Notes under the pieces: model-generated
Told to the model about the DNA's origin: nothing
The model's input: the letters and a program-made list of their open reading frames with translations, nothing else
Databases searched by the model: none
Shown: positions 10,041-19,572 of the stretch, piece after piece
Numbering within the stretch: position 1 is the first letter of the stretch
Layout: every line of letters begins with the position of its first letter
Assembly (NCBI RefSeq): GCF_014076415.1
Contig: NZ_CP043568.1
Location: 3,286,001 to 3,350,000, forward strand
From: Comamonas testosteroni
Lineage (GTDB): Bacteria > Pseudomonadota > Gammaproteobacteria > Burkholderiales > Burkholderiaceae_C
Direction of reading: 5' to 3'
DNA length: 64,000 nt
Position numbers and translations under genes: made by a program

Positions 10041-10188
10041 AAGTTTGGAAAAGACTTTTCAATAAAAAGTCACTCGTCATAATTTCACAGCATTGGCATA
10101 GATATTCTTCCAGCAAATCGACGCAGCAAGCCAACAGCGGTACGACAATCAGCAGCCTATTCACCTGGCTCTCAGGTGCCTCATCGAC

Positions 10189-10218
10189 ATGCCTTGACAG
10201 CAGATGCTGCCAAGGCAT
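10189..10218. terminator. Hairpin terminator between convergent genes
   Basis: A 14-base arm starting ATGCCTTG and ending CAGCA pairs with its near-perfect complement (one mismatch) around a two-base loop, followed by TTT and CTAG. It sits between the ends of the Hpt gene and the chemoreceptor gene, as expected for a shared terminator. Confidence 0.6.
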
Positions 10219-10237
10219 TTTCTAGCTCTAGGCAGAG

Positions 10238-11905
10238 TCAATACATGAGTTCACCTTGCCGCTGTCTACTAGGAGATTCGGCCAATTGCCTGCCCAGGTC
10301 ACTACTCAGAAGTACAACTACATGCTTCTCCCTAGGAGGCGAAGGGCTCGGAACCGTTACTCCAAGCTCGAAGGTCGCCACCACCTTAACCAGCTCAGTG
10401 GCCTGCTCTCTGAGACTGCTCGCCGCAGCCGATACCTCTTCTACAAGTGCCGCATTTTGCTGCGTGACTTGATCCATCTGTGTAAGCGCCTCGCCTACTT
10501 GCAAAACACCATGGCTCTGCTCATCACTCGCAGCACTGATTTCGCTCATGAGCACAGTTACGCGTTTAACACTAGCCACAATCTCCTGCATCGTGTTGCC
10601 TGCTTGATTGGCCAGCCGATTTCCCCGCTCTACGCGCTGAACACTGTCATTGATAAGGCACGTAATTTCCTTGGCTGCTCCAGCAGAACGAATAGCCAGA
10701 CTACGGACTTCAGAGGCCACAACTGCGAAACCACGACCTTGCTCACCAGCTCTGGCAGCCTCCACTGCGGCATTGAGAGCAAGTATATTGGTCTGGAAAG
10801 CGATGCTGTCGATGACATCGATAATCTCGCTAATCTTCTTGCTTGATGTAGAAATTCCCTGCATCGTGTTAACGACTTCGGCCACCAATTCTGCACCTTG
10901 TGTGGCGATATCGCTGGCACCTTGAGCGAAGGTGCTCGCCTCACGAGCACTATCTGCATTCTGTCCCACAGTCGCCGACAACTGTTCCATCGATGCTGCA
11001 GTCTCCTCAAGAGCTGCTGCCTGCTCTTCAGTACGCTGCGACAGATCCAAATTGCCTTGCGCAATTTCTGTACTAGCAGTGGCCACCGATTCAGAGCCGG
11101 TGCGCACCACACTGACAACCTTTACCAGCTCGTGCTGCATCTCGTTCAGGGAGTTCAGAAGCTCACCAACTTCATCTTGACTCTGAACCTCAATGGCTGT
11201 GTTGAGATCACCTGCTGCAACTGCTCGAGCAATATTGACGGCATGTCGAACTGGCCTCGTAATAGAGCGCACGATCCAGACACCTAATGTCACCGATATA
11301 ACAATAGACAGCAATATGGCAATCAGAGTCGTAATCTGCAACGATCTCACCTCCTTGACGGCCTCAATCGACGAATCGTTTGCCAAATCAGATTGAAATT
11401 GAATGCTGCCATCCAAAATGCGTAGGTACTCAAGTTGAACAGGACGCAGCCCCTCAAGCAAATATATGACAGCTTTATTTTTCTCACCAGATTCAATCAA
11501 TGAAAAATATCGATCAACATCAGACGAAAACCTCTTTCGAGCATTCACTGTTTGATTCAGCAATTCCTTCCCTTTAGCGGCATGAATCTCTTGACTAAGA
11601 AGATTTATTAATTTTTCTGACTTTTTTCGAGACTCTATTACAGCTTGATGCTCTATGTCTATTTTTGACTTATCATCAATAATCACCATGTTTCTTAAAA
11701 ATCGTGACTGACGATTTACCTCAAGACGCAGATCATTAAGATGTGATATAAGAACCATGCGCCGCTGGGTAATATCTATAATTCTATTTTGCACCGCAGA
11801 GGCTTTAATAATACTCTCCGCCCCAATACCGATGGTTAGCAACAATAGTATTCCAAGTGTAATTATTAATCTCGAACCTATTTTTAAATTACGCAGCAAT
11901 TTCAT
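10238..11905 (-). CDS. Methyl-accepting chemotaxis protein with 4-helix-bundle ligand domain
   Basis: A 555-residue chemoreceptor with the same architecture as the receptor at 2120-3853: a membrane segment near residues 11-32, a periplasmic helical-bundle domain, a second membrane segment near 190, HAMP, then the signalling coiled coil with [20 protein letters not shown] and [14 protein letters not shown]. The ligand domains of the two receptors share layout, including the R(P)xQLEY(L/Q)R element near the end, so they may be distant paralogues. The N-terminal part is AT-rich. The ligand is unknown. Confidence 0.93.
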   Translation of the reverse strand: MKLLRNLKIGSRLIITLGILLLLTIGIGAESIIKASAVQNRIIDITQRRMVLISHLNDLRLEVNRQSRFLRNMVIIDDKSKIDIEHQAVIESRKKSEKLINLLSQEIHAAKGKELLNQTVNARKRFSSDVDRYFSLIESGEKNKAVIYLLEGLRPVQLEYLRILDGSIQFQSDLANDSSIEAVKEVRSLQITTLIAILLSIVISVTLGVWIVRSITRPVRHAVNIARAVAAGDLNTAIEVQSQDEVGELLNSLNEMQHELVKVVSVVRTGSESVATASTEIAQGNLDLSQRTEEQAAALEETAASMEQLSATVGQNADSAREASTFAQGASDIATQGAELVAEVVNTMQGISTSSKKISEIIDVIDSIAFQTNILALNAAVEAARAGEQGRGFAVVASEVRSLAIRSAGAAKEITCLINDSVQRVERGNRLANQAGNTMQEIVASVKRVTVLMSEISAASDEQSHGVLQVGEALTQMDQVTQQNAALVEEVSAAASSLREQATELVKVVATFELGVTVPSPSPPREKHVVVLLSSDLGRQLAESPSRQRQGELMY

Positions 11906-12267
11906 TTTTATATGAATTCAAATAGTTTCAATTTATATCAAATTTGACTAGAAATATATTACAACTCATCGAAATGAAAGTAATTCCCATTAATTTCATG
12001 TTTTAGATAGTCAAATTATTTTTTGCGATTATTTCACAGATAGCCAAGGAAAAATATGACTATTGAAATTTAAGAGACAAAAGCAACGATAATTGGAAAA
12101 ATATTCGCTGTTTGATTAGCCACTATCTTTAAGCAAGGTCTGCGTAAGGTTAATAGATGCAATCAACTGACACCAACCATGCGTACAGATCAATCTTGTC
12201 CCGAGCCATAAACTTGTGGCATGGGTTTTGACAGAAGTTCTCCACATCCATCGGCACATAAGGTCAG
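11906..12267. other. AT-rich intergenic region upstream of chemoreceptor
   Basis: About 360 bases; the first half is strongly AT-rich and probably contains the chemoreceptor promoter. The part next to the GGDEF remnant may be its decayed 5' portion, but I find no frame I can recognise. Confidence 0.4.
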
Positions 12268-12849
12268 TCGATATCAAGTAACCCTTCAGTCCAAATTGAC
12301 GCTGCATCTTGAGTCCTTAGCGGGCAAGGATGCATTGACAAGTCTTGTAAACCGTAGATGATTTGATGGGGTTATTGAGTCCGAATGGCGCAAAGTCCAC
12401 CGGTCTGAGGAAGCGCTCTCACTACTCATACTGGGCGTAGATCACTTCAAGCCCCTCATCGATAGCTACGCTCATCCTTTTGGCGACAAGGTGCTCAAAT
12501 GTGTTGCAAGTGTTCTAGTGCACCCGTAACGCGCGCCCGAAGTTTAGTTGTACGATACGGAGGAGAAGAGTTTACAGTGCTCCTGCCGAGCATAGACTTT
12601 CTAGTGCAACTATGCTCGCTGAATCCATCAGGCAACACGTTGAATCCATGTCACTTGGTGACGAGTAATTCACGTGACTAACAATAACAATCAGTATTGG
12701 CGTTGCATATGCCAGCGAGTCAGCATTTGATTCTCCTTGCATTTATGCTTGTAGATGCCTCTGACAAGGATTTATACGAAGCCAAGCGGAATGGTCATAA
12801 TCAAGTAGCTGTTGCCAGGTCAGAATTTTCCGAATGCGCTGGGATGTAA
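12268..12849 (+). pseudogene. Decayed GGDEF diguanylate cyclase
   Basis: Conceptual translation in shifting frames gives a recognisable GGDEF domain. It starts with LESLAGKDALTSLVNRR, then an in-frame TGA where the next Arg/His of the family would be, then FDGVIESEWRKV, LILGVDHFKPLIDSYAH and FGDKVLKCVASVL. After a frameshift it continues ARSLVVRYGGEEFTVLLPS, and after a further shift SIGVAYASES and DLYEAKRNGHNQVAV with a TAA at 12849. The order and spacing match the family throughout, so this is a broken gene and not chance similarity. No intact sensory domain remains upstream. Confidence 0.85.
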
Positions 12850-13245
12850 AATCAGCGCAAGTCTTACGTTGCTCATGCAGCAGTCCGGACTGTTGGTCAA
12901 CAGCGATAAAGCAATCGGCCAATAGCGAAGCATTAGTTCGTCTTTTAATTCAAAGATCTAATTGTTCGAGGTAGTCTTCAATACTCCTCTATCTCATGAT
13001 CCAACTGGCGATGTATAAGTGTTTTCCACTTTTTTCACTCTACTTTTCTGCCAGCTATAACATAGTGCACAGCTTGCCTAATGTTAGAAAACGCAATTTT
13101 AATTAGCAACCTAGCTTTTTGAAAATTCAAGCTCGTGTGAAGAGTCTCTAGCCCAGAATAGCTAACAGGTGAGTCTGAAAGGCAAATAAATTGCGAACCT
13201 TGGTCAAGGGAATTTTTATTATCGTAAATCACAACTGTAAAATTC
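12850..13245. other. Intergenic region, nothing recognised
   Basis: About 400 bases between the GGDEF pseudogene and the end of the L,D-transpeptidase gene. A 65-codon minus-strand frame at 13035-13232 has no ribosome-binding site, family resemblance or coding bias. I see no repeat or RNA gene. Confidence 0.4.
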
Positions 13246-14562
13246 TCAGCTACCTACGACCTCTTCCGAAAACAGCCTCCACCGATTTCCAACCATGCGC
13301 CAGTAAAGTCTCAGCCGCAAATCCTCTGCAAATGCCGTACTTCTAACCCTCAAATTCACAATCCGAATATCTCCCTTTTCATCATTCCATGCATAGACAG
13401 ATAATTTTTGCAGCGATACATCTGAGGCTCCTGTGAAGTACGCAGACAAACGCATTTTTGATGAGATACGATGCTCCGACTCAGGCAGATCGGCTAAATA
13501 GATGCTGGCCAGTCGGTTCGCATCCTTACTTCGCCAAGCCTGCCTCCAATCATCAAGCACTTGCAGAAAGGGTCCTACAGATTTTTCTTGTGCTGGCCGC
13601 TCTTTAGAAGGAACCCAATGCAAACTGCTTCTGATCAACACCGGTGTTTGTCGCTCTACTGTCTGCATCAGAAAGTCTAGATCCGGGTTGGCCAGAACCA
13701 CACAGCCATCACTGGCCTCAGGCAAACGGGCATATTGATCAGGTGGTGTGCCATGTAGCCATATCCCACTACCTGAACGACCAACCACGCGATCCCAATC
13801 ATTAGGGTAATTCATGGTCAACGCTCCCAGACCATAAAACTCTGGTAGTTTCATACCCGGAATCTGACGCCCTATAAAATAAAGCCCTTGGGGGGTACGC
13901 TGATCGCCCTCCTCTTTCTTGCCAAGACCTAGCTTGCCTACAGAAACATAAAAATTCCCTACGACACGAAAACGACCATCTTCATTGGCGAATAAATATA
14001 GCCTCGACTTGCTAGCATCTATAGCTATAGCCTGTCTTACTGATGCATCTAACATCAGAAACTCGCTAGGAATACTGCCAGTTTCTGGAACACTGTCAGC
14101 TCCTTGAACACGACGTCTAATCTCATCGTGGAGACCTGCAAGTTGCAAGTGAAGCTCTTTAGGTAAAGGCGCACTTGAAGCAGAACTTTTCACCGACGAA
14201 AGCACCCCCGCAAAGTCTTGAAATGGAACTCTCGATACGCCACTCTTGAAGCGCAGCAAATCTGCATAGACCAGTTGTGCTGCATGAAAATTAGGCACAT
14301 CATTGGTCAATTCGGATGCAGAAATAAGCGCCCCATTTAAATCTTTCCGCTCAACTTGAGCAATTATGTTAAGCAGTCGCCTCTCATCATCCCGTTGCTT
14401 CACGCTCCTTGTTACAAATGATTTTTTTGCTGAAAAATTAGCCTTTCCATGATTTTTTTTGGAATTAATAGGATTAAATTCCTGAGCATAAACTCCCAAA
14501 AACATCAAAGACGACACAATAGATATTATCAATCGTCTAAAATTCAGTCTATCTTTCGACAT
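13246..14562 (-). CDS. L,D-transpeptidase (YkuD) with C-terminal NTF2-like domain
   Basis: An exported enzyme predicted to cross-link peptidoglycan or attach proteins to it. The ATG at 14562 (MSKDRLNF) follows AGAGAA and leads into a signal peptide of about 27 residues. A helical N-terminal part is followed by a YkuD domain. The catalytic motif is complete: IWLHGTPPDQYARLPEASDGCVVL, with His in LHGT and Cys in SDGCVVL. The last ~100 residues form an NTF2/SnoaL-like domain (DDWRQAWRSKDANRLASIY to NRWRLFSEEVV), an arrangement known in Cds6-type transpeptidases. The upstream TPR gene ends at 14598, and its C-terminus carries the same kind of domain, so the two probably act together in the cell envelope. 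Confidence 0.9.
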   Translation of the reverse strand: MSKDRLNFRRLIISIVSSLMFLGVYAQEFNPINSKKNHGKANFSAKKSFVTRSVKQRDDERRLLNIIAQVERKDLNGALISASELTNDVPNFHAAQLVYADLLRFKSGVSRVPFQDFAGVLSSVKSSASSAPLPKELHLQLAGLHDEIRRRVQGADSVPETGSIPSEFLMLDASVRQAIAIDASKSRLYLFANEDGRFRVVGNFYVSVGKLGLGKKEEGDQRTPQGLYFIGRQIPGMKLPEFYGLGALTMNYPNDWDRVVGRSGSGIWLHGTPPDQYARLPEASDGCVVLANPDLDFLMQTVERQTPVLIRSSLHWVPSKERPAQEKSVGPFLQVLDDWRQAWRSKDANRLASIYLADLPESEHRISSKMRLSAYFTGASDVSLQKLSVYAWNDEKGDIRIVNLRVRSTAFAEDLRLRLYWRMVGNRWRLFSEEVVGS

Positions 14563-14597
14563 ACTGTAATTCTCTAAATTTCGATAAAATTCGGATA

Positions 14598-15833
14598 TCA
14601 AGCTCCGGTTGCCTCATTAATAATTCTCCAATAGCCATTTTCATATTGAAATTTCAATGTCTTTTTAGTTGTAGTTTTCAAAGAATCCGCCGCGTAGTTC
14701 TGTCGAAATTTGGCAGTTGCCGTATCGCCATCAATTCGTACTACAGTATCGAGGATAACGACGGTAATTGCAGACTTGCTCACGATGCGCTGACGACGTA
14801 TCTCTTTCCACTTGGCAAGACTCGTGCCATCAGAGGGAGTGAAATGATCGCTATATGCACCCAAGTATCGATCCAGATCTTGACCCGCCCAAGCCGCAGC
14901 CCAAGATGCCACCGCTTTTTCAACAGCCTGCACTGATACATCCTTCGAGTCCTTAACATCAACCGATTGCTTGGTTGCAGTTATCACATCGGGCTCAACA
15001 CGCTTACTACTCTGATTCTTCTGGGATTGTGACGCTTTGTCTGCGGCTGCAGGCTTTATCTCGGTTTTGACTTCCAACGGCACACGGGCGCGTGTGTCTT
15101 CTATATTGATGATCTGCGAAGCAACTTCTCCACCCCTCACTCGCGAAGCAGTAGGAGTGGCCGGGAGAGGGCTAGCGGACGATAACAACTTAGCCTCATC
15201 CACCTTGGTTGGCCTAACAGGAAGCACAGAACCTGCCGCGCCCTTAACTTCCGCAATTTTTGAAACTGCCTCCGGCTGGGGGAATATCTGTGTAATCAAA
15301 GCCAACTTAGGCTGTATAGCTTGTCGCCGACTATCTAGCTGCAATGCCTTCGAATAAGCCTCACTCGCCATACGAGCGTATAGATCACCCAAGTTTTCAT
15401 GCGCGGTCGCATAGCTGGGATTAGTCCTAATCGCCAACTCTAGGATTTCAGATGCTTTACGCTCCTTGCCTTCTGCAGCATAAAGAACTGCCAAATTATT
15501 ATACGGTTCCGGCAGATTTGGATAATCCTGAGTCAGTGCTGTAAATACTTTGATGGCCTGAGAATTTTTCTTCTGTTCTGCAGCAATCACCCCCTGCAAG
15601 AAACGCATTTGAATATTTCCAGGATTTTGCTTCAGATAACTGTCCGCCTGCTTTGAAGCCTGCGCCACTTTGCCTTGCTCTACTAACTTGGCAACTTCAT
15701 CGATCGCCTCCTGAGAGGCATATGCAGACCCACAAGCCCCCCCCAAACCGATGACTAGGGCCGCCAAGGGCCTAAAAACTAAAGAAACACCGTGCCCTGA
15801 CATGACTGACAGGAATCGAGACGCATTCAGCAT
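14598..15833 (-). CDS. Exported TPR protein with C-terminal NTF2-like domain
   Basis: A 411-residue protein with an N-terminal signal peptide (hydrophobic LAALVIGLGGACGSAYA, cleavage near residue 39). TPR repeats follow to about residue 185 (AIKVFTALTQDYPNLPEPYNNL and AYSKALQLDSRRQ units), then a Pro/Ser/Lys-rich linker, then a C-terminal ~110-residue NTF2/SnoaL-like domain (VASWAAAWAGQDLDRYLGAYSD to YWRIINEATG). The segment GLGGACGS is not a good lipobox, so it is probably periplasmic. TPR and NTF2-like modules suggest a scaffold partner for the adjacent L,D-transpeptidase; that partnership is inferred from adjacency and shared domain type. Confidence 0.85.
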   Translation of the reverse strand: MLNASRFLSVMSGHGVSLVFRPLAALVIGLGGACGSAYASQEAIDEVAKLVEQGKVAQASKQADSYLKQNPGNIQMRFLQGVIAAEQKKNSQAIKVFTALTQDYPNLPEPYNNLAVLYAAEGKERKASEILELAIRTNPSYATAHENLGDLYARMASEAYSKALQLDSRRQAIQPKLALITQIFPQPEAVSKIAEVKGAAGSVLPVRPTKVDEAKLLSSASPLPATPTASRVRGGEVASQIINIEDTRARVPLEVKTEIKPAAADKASQSQKNQSSKRVEPDVITATKQSVDVKDSKDVSVQAVEKAVASWAAAWAGQDLDRYLGAYSDHFTPSDGTSLAKWKEIRRQRIVSKSAITVVILDTVVRIDGDTATAKFRQNYAADSLKTTTKKTLKFQYENGYWRIINEATGA

Positions 15834-16253
15834 AAGGGTAGGAACCTTCTACGCGACAGATTGTTTAGCAAAAGCTGCAGTTTTTAAACACAGACATGCG
15901 CTTGCTTTGAAAAAGCATCGATTCTAAGTGCAGAAGCAGTTGACAAGATCTATTCGGAAGGATCTATCAATCTTGTTCAAGAACCTTTCAAGCTCCAAGG
16001 CCGAGCTGCAGAACGTTACGGAACAAGCAACGTAACAACAGCCGTAACACTAACCTTCAAACCTACCAAGACAGCAGTACAAAAACGACCCAAAGAATAA
16101 AAGCTAATAAAAATCAATAGGTTATAAATTAACACTAATCTCCAGATGAAACCAGCAGATATGGCACGCATGTTGCTGTGTAGTCCGCTGATCAATCTCG
16201 CAGCCTCAGAGGCTCCATTCAGCCTTCGGGCTCATCACCCCCTGGAGAGAAAA
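15834..16253 (+). promoter_or_regulatory. Divergent control region ahead of the repeat protein
   Basis: About 420 bases between the divergent TPR gene and the start of the secreted repeat protein. It holds a 6-base inverted repeat, GTTACG (16015-16020) and CGTAAC (16031-16036), with a third CGTAAC at 16043-16048; this could bind a regulator. The 3' part is AT-rich, and GGAGAG lies about seven bases before the ATG at 16254. An in-frame ATG at 16146 exists but lacks a ribosome-binding site. Confidence 0.4.
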
Positions 16254-19200
16254 ATGTCCGCTCAATCAACACAGCCAACAACAATTGCATCAATAAGCAA
16301 TGCACAGTTGGGTGGGAATGCACCGATTACGAACGTCGCCCAACTCGACGCTTCGAACATGTCCTCCGCCGCTGCAATAAATGGAGGATCTGCTCAAGCT
16401 GCCAAGATGGCTCAGGCGTCAGAAGGAGTTCAGATCATTCGCAATGGAGTAGCTCTTCCTGCGTCAACTGGCACAACACTGCAGTTGGGCGACAAAATCA
16501 TCGTGCCCGCCAATGGCACCGCCAAAGCTGTCTTCAATGGGCAAGATGGTCAGGCAATTGTCGGGACTTTTGCCGGAGGTACAGAGGCAACTCTGACAGA
16601 TGGCGGTGCTGGAACTACGCTGCTGGATTTAGCATCGGGTGATGTCGATGTCGCTCCAGCCAGCGACAGTGATGCTGTCGGCCTTATCGTGGCCAAGGAC
16701 GCTGGCGGCTCTGTGCTAAGCGACTTCCTACTTGCGGGCTTGATTGGCGCGGGAGGTGCAGCCCTGATAGCTGCCGCAAATAACGATGACGAGTCCAGCC
16801 CTACAGGTGCGCCAACCAACCCTACCGATCCCACTGACGGCCCTACCGATCCCACTGACGGCCCTACCGATCCCACTGACGGCCCTACCGATCCCACTGA
16901 CGGCCCTACCGATCCCACTGACGGACCTACCGATCCCACTGACGGCCCTACCGATCCCACTGACGGCCCTACCGATCCCACCGACGGCCCTACCGATCCC
17001 ACTGACGGCCCTACCGATCCCACTGATGGCCCTACCGATCCCACTGATGGCCCTACCGATCCCACTGATGGCCCTACCGATCCCACTGATGGCCCTACCG
17101 ATCCCACTGATAGTCACGGCCTGATCACATCAGTCCAGGATGTAGTCGCCGGACTGGCTGGCGGTACATTGATTGAACCGGTCTCTGAATTACTGGACTC
17201 TCTGCTAAATCCTAATGAAGGGTCCCTTTCCTCCATAACAAGTATTCTAGAGAGTCTCACAAACACAGAAGGCGGGGCCTTGGGTGTGGTCACTGACTTG
17301 GTGGATGGACTGGTCAATATTCCAGAACAATCCCTAGAGCCACTTATTAGCACACTGAATGACTTGCTTGCAGGCTTAGCAAACCCAGGAAATGACGGAA
17401 TAGGCGGTGTGGTTCATAGCGTCCTTGGTGGTCTTTTGGGCAAAGATGGAGTCTTGGATGGTCTGCTTTCCAGCGTCGGCGACGTCCTGGGCCAAGATGG
17501 CCTGCTGGGCGGCATCCTCGGCCAGGATGGCTTGCTGGGCAATGTCGTCGGTGACAACGGTTTGCTCGGCGGTGTTCTCGGTGGCAGCGGTGGCTTGCTT
17601 GGAGGCATCTCTGGAGGAAACGGAGGAACTGCCGAAAGCGGCTTGATCACAACTGTTCAGGATGTCCTTAGCAACTTGTCTGGCGGCACAGTTATCGAAC
17701 CTGTTGGTCAACTGCTCAATACGCTGATTGATCCTTCTGAGGGTTCGCTGAGCACCGTAACCGGTCTCTTGGAAGACCTGACCTCCGTTAACGATGGTCC
17801 TTTGGGCGTACTAACCGAGCTAGTAAATGGCCTAACTACCGTGGAAGACAAGGCATTGGAGCCTGTAATCAGCACACTTAACGAGCTGATTGCTGGCCTA
17901 ACCCAGGGCCTAACTGACGGAGGAAGCTTGAATAGCGACCTCATCAACAATGTGGTTGGAGATGTTCTCGGCGGCAATGGCGGTCTGCTCGGCGGCGTCC
18001 TCGGCCAGGATGGCTTGCTGGGCAATGTCGTCGGTGACAACGGTCTGCTCGGCGGTGTTCTCGGCGGCAATGACGGCTTGCTGAGCGGCGTCCTCGGCCA
18101 GGATGGCTTGCTGAGCAATGTCGTCGGCGACAACGGTCTGCTCGGCGGTGTTCTCGGTGGCAATGACGGCTTGCTCGGCGGCGTCCTCGGCCAGGATGGC
18201 TTGCTGGGCAATGTCGTCGGTGACAACGGTCTGCTCGGCGGTGTTCTCGGCGGCAATGACGGCTTGCTCGGCGGCGTCCTCGGCCAGGATGGCTTGCTGG
18301 GCAATGTCGTCGGCGACAACGGTCTGCTCGGCGGTGTTCTCGGTGGCAATGGCGGTCTGCTCGGCGGCGTCCTCGGCCAGGATGGCTTGCTGGGCCATGT
18401 CGTCGGTGACAACGGTCTGCTCGGCGGTGTTCTCGGCGGCAATGGCGGTCTGCTCGGCGGCGTCCTCGGCCAGGATGGCTTGCTGGGCAATGTCGTCGGC
18501 GACAACGGTCTGCTCGGCGGTGTTCTCGGCGGCAATGGCGGCTTGCTGAGCGGCGTCCTCGGCCAGGATGGCTTGCTGGGCAATGTCGTCGGTGACAACG
18601 GTCTGCTCGGCGGTGTTCTCGGCGGCAATGGCGGTCTGCTCGGCGGCGTCCTCGGCCAGGATGGCTTGCTGGGCAATGTCGTCGGTGACAACGGTCTGCT
18701 CGGCGGTGTTCTCGGCGGCAATGGCGGCTTGCTGAGCGGCGTCCTCGGCCAGGATGGCTTGCTGGGCAATGTCGTCGGTGACAACGGCCTGCTCGGCGGT
18801 GTTCTCGGCGGCAATGACGGCTTGCTGAGCGGCGTCCTCGGCCAGGATGGCTTGCTGGGCAATGTCGTCGGCGACAACGGTCTGCTCGGCGGTGTTCTCG
18901 GCGGCAATGACGGCTTGCTGAGCGGCGTCCTCGGCCAGGATGGCTTGCTGGGCAATGTCGTCGGTGACAACGGTCTGCTCGGCGGTGTTCTCGGTGGCAA
19001 TGGCGGTCTGCTCGGCGGCGTCCTCGGCCAGGATGGTTTGCTGGGCCATGTCGTCGGTGACAACGGTCTGCTCGGCGGTGTTCTCGGCGGCAATGGCGGT
19101 CTGCTCGGCGGCGTCCTCGGCCAGGATGGTTTGCTGGGCCATGTCGTCGGTGACAACGGTCTGCTCGGCGGCAATGACGGCTTGCTGAGCGGCGTCCTCG

Positions 19201-19541
19201 GCCAGGATGGCTTGCTGGGCAATGTCGTCGGCGACAACGGTCTGCTCGGCGGTGTTCTCGGCGGCAATGGCGGTCTGCTCGGCGGCGTCCTCGGCCAGGA
19301 TGGCTTGCTGGGCAATGTCGTCGGTGACAACGGTCTGCTCGGCGGTGTTCATGGCGGCAATGGCGGTCTGCTCGGCGGCATCCTCGGTGGCCAATCAATT
19401 GCAGTGCCCTCCATTGTCAACACAGCGATAACGGACCTGTCCTCAATAGCAACGGCTATTAATAGTCAAGCGGACACAGGCGGATATTTGACCGCAGACG
19501 TTTTGTCCCTGACACATCAACTGCAAAGCCAAGTGATTTAA
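16254..19541 (+). CDS. Giant repetitive type I secreted surface protein
   Basis: The preferred start at 16254 (MSAQSTQPTTIAS) gives about 1095 residues. There is no Sec signal. The N-terminus holds a FecR/retention-module-like beta domain (VQIIRNGVALPASTGTTLQLGD, PANGTAKAVFNGQDGQAIVG) and a Gly/Ala-rich hydrophobic stretch (LLAGLIGAGGAALIAAANN). Then come 14 copies of (G)PTDPTD, two ~100-residue copies of a module beginning GLIT(S/T)VQDV and containing EPV(S/G)(E/Q)LL, and 15 copies of a 31-residue unit with core GQDGLLG(N/H)VVGDNGLLGG. The final ~55 residues are not repetitive and may carry the secretion signal. A type I system follows at 20469-25410. I infer a secreted, possibly outer-membrane-retained adhesin or matrix protein. 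It is not a strict Gly-X-Y collagen and has no RTX nonapeptides. Confidence 0.85.
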   Translation: MSAQSTQPTTIASISNAQLGGNAPITNVAQLDASNMSSAAAINGGSAQAAKMAQASEGVQIIRNGVALPASTGTTLQLGDKIIVPANGTAKAVFNGQDGQAIVGTFAGGTEATLTDGGAGTTLLDLASGDVDVAPASDSDAVGLIVAKDAGGSVLSDFLLAGLIGAGGAALIAAANNDDESSPTGAPTNPTDPTDGPTDPTDGPTDPTDGPTDPTDGPTDPTDGPTDPTDGPTDPTDGPTDPTDGPTDPTDGPTDPTDGPTDPTDGPTDPTDGPTDPTDGPTDPTDSHGLITSVQDVVAGLAGGTLIEPVSELLDSLLNPNEGSLSSITSILESLTNTEGGALGVVTDLVDGLVNIPEQSLEPLISTLNDLLAGLANPGNDGIGGVVHSVLGGLLGKDGVLDGLLSSVGDVLGQDGLLGGILGQDGLLGNVVGDNGLLGGVLGGSGGLLGGISGGNGGTAESGLITTVQDVLSNLSGGTVIEPVGQLLNTLIDPSEGSLSTVTGLLEDLTSVNDGPLGVLTELVNGLTTVEDKALEPVISTLNELIAGLTQGLTDGGSLNSDLINNVVGDVLGGNGGLLGGVLGQDGLLGNVVGDNGLLGGVLGGNDGLLSGVLGQDGLLSNVVGDNGLLGGVLGGNDGLLGGVLGQDGLLGNVVGDNGLLGGVLGGNDGLLGGVLGQDGLLGNVVGDNGLLGGVLGGNGGLLGGVLGQDGLLGHVVGDNGLLGGVLGGNGGLLGGVLGQDGLLGNVVGDNGLLGGVLGGNGGLLSGVLGQDGLLGNVVGDNGLLGGVLGGNGGLLGGVLGQDGLLGNVVGDNGLLGGVLGGNGGLLSGVLGQDGLLGNVVGDNGLLGGVLGGNDGLLSGVLGQDGLLGNVVGDNGLLGGVLGGNDGLLSGVLGQDGLLGNVVGDNGLLGGVLGGNGGLLGGVLGQDGLLGHVVGDNGLLGGVLGGNGGLLGGVLGQDGLLGHVVGDNGLLGGNDGLLSGVLGQDGLLGNVVGDNGLLGGVLGGNGGLLGGVLGQDGLLGNVVGDNGLLGGVHGGNGGLLGGILGGQSIAVPSIVNTAITDLSSIATAINSQADTGGYLTADVLSLTHQLQSQVI
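16821..17111 (+). repeat. 21-base tandem array encoding PTDPTDG
   Basis: Fourteen units, the first missing its Gly codon: 18 + 13 x 21 = 291 bases exactly. Units differ only by silent changes (GAC/GAT, GGC/GGA, ACT/ACC), with variants clustered by position, which suggests recent expansion. The product is an acidic, Pro/Thr-rich linker. Confidence 0.95.
17976..19358 (+). repeat. 93-base tandem array, 15 units of a 31-residue Gly/Leu repeat
   Basis: Fifteen head-to-tail units of 93 bases, nearly identical at DNA level; one unit, ending near 19171, lacks 12 bases (Val-Leu-Gly-Gly). 15 x 93 - 12 = 1383 bases, matching the span. Variable positions are few: Asp/Gly after the first Asn, Gly/Ser after LL, Asn/His before VVGD. 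Gly recurs every 3 or 4 residues. A partial array also lies at about 17480-17610. Such an array is prone to change in copy number. Confidence 0.95.
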
Positions 19542-19572
19542 CACGTTTTCTGCGGCTCAGCATGCCGCATTC

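Noticed and set aside
13035..13232. 65-codon minus-strand frame
   Set aside because: No ribosome-binding site, no recognisable motif and AT-rich composition typical of the surrounding intergenic DNA.
16254..16800. LapG-type cleavage site in the N-terminal region
   Set aside because: A Gly/Ala-rich stretch is present, but I cannot identify a reliable (T/A/P)AAG site, and no LapD/LapG genes are in the window.
16821..17111. CRISPR array
   Set aside because: The units are contiguous 21-base tandem coding repeats with no unique spacers, and no cas genes are present.
17708..19330. Long antisense frame of about 540 codons, Pro/Ser/Lys-rich, across the 93-base repeats
   Set aside because: The repeat length is divisible by three and its composition lacks stops in several frames. 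The sense frame has the secretion context and a ribosome-binding site; the antisense frame has neither.
17976..19358. Collagen-like Gly-X-Y triple helix or RTX calcium-binding repeats
   Set aside because: Gly spacing alternates between 3 and 4 residues and there is little Pro, so no continuous Gly-X-Y; the GGxGxDxxx nonapeptide is absent.
17910..19394. Other antisense frames of about 490 codons (Ala/Asp/Glu-rich and His/Arg-rich)
   Set aside because: Same cause: a repeated unit without stops. Multiple overlapping long frames are an artefact of the array.
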